DNA of 15,026 bases, taken from contig DBXY01000030.1 in assembly GCA_002309765.1 (NCBI GenBank), forward strand, positions 17,437 to 32,462, read 5' to 3'. The notes under the pieces are model-generated. The model worked only from the letters and a program-made list of their open reading frames with translations, was not told where the DNA came from and made no database searches. The position numbers and the translations under genes are program-made. Below are positions 15,013 through 15,026 of this stretch, piece after piece; the first letter of the stretch is position 1; the number at the start of each line of letters is the position of its first letter. The stretch is from Verrucomicrobia bacterium UBA1200. GTDB lineage: Bacteria > Verrucomicrobiota > Kiritimatiellia > RFP12 > UBA1067.

Positions 15013-15026
15013 AAAGGGTTTCTGAT
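15013..15026 (+). other. Ribosome site and first two bases of a probable start codon cut by the window edge
   Basis: AAAGGG (15013-15018) is followed by six bases and then AT, the last two bases of the window. If the next base is G, this is a well-placed start codon downstream of the promoter at 14921-14949. The product cannot be told. Confidence 0.4.

Noticed and set aside
14957..15025. 22-codon plus-strand frame in the right leader
   Set aside because: It has no ribosome site and its ATG lies at about the predicted transcript start; it is more likely to be leader sequence.

Overview
The window looks like a piece of a bacterial chromosome of about 55 % GC, with long exported glycoside hydrolases, short intergenic gaps and ordinary housekeeping genes. 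The mix suggests the PVC group (Kiritimatiellota, Lentisphaerota or a relative). It combines secreted GH106 and GH29 enzymes, a domain resembling the C-terminal domain of DnaJ-like C11 (DUF3395), a PD-(D/E)XK protein of the DUF1703 kind, and a compact alanyl-tRNA synthetase. This placement is an inference from protein style; no rRNA or marker phylogeny is available here.

Layout from left to right. At 1-114 (minus) is the start of a PD-(D/E)XK nuclease-like gene that leaves the window. At about 212-386 is a gene-free stretch made of short tandem words whose period changes from 7 to 9 to 8 bp. At 467-5602 (plus) lies a two-gene operon: an exported GH106-type alpha-L-rhamnosidase-like enzyme and an exported GH29 alpha-L-fucosidase. 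It meets, tail to tail across a hairpin, a second and larger GH106 enzyme at 5657-9589 (minus). Next on the minus strand is a cation-chloride cotransporter (SLC12-like) gene, 9659-11842. Then come a strong intrinsic terminator, an alaS gene of unusually short type (11972-13774) and ilvE (13778-14791), which together form an operon. At 14792-15026 is an intergenic region with divergent promoters. The rightward one drives a gene whose start codon appears to be cut by the window edge.

How the genes fit together. The two GH106 proteins and the fucosidase all carry signal peptides and binding-type beta-sandwich modules. They could remove terminal rhamnose and fucose from a deoxysugar-rich polysaccharide outside the cytoplasm; no SusC/SusD pair, sulfatase, sugar kinase or regulator is visible here. 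ilvE and alaS are separate housekeeping genes of amino-acid metabolism and translation. The transporter probably has its own promoter. Five of the six promoters I can read share the same -10 hexamer, TAAAAT, with spacers of 17-18 bp. I found no mobile element, CRISPR array or RNA gene, and no clear new multi-gene system. The best leads are the changing-period repeat, the Na-K-Cl-type ion site in a bacterial transporter, the compact AlaRS with a cysteine cluster, and the DUF3395-like modules in the rhamnosidases.
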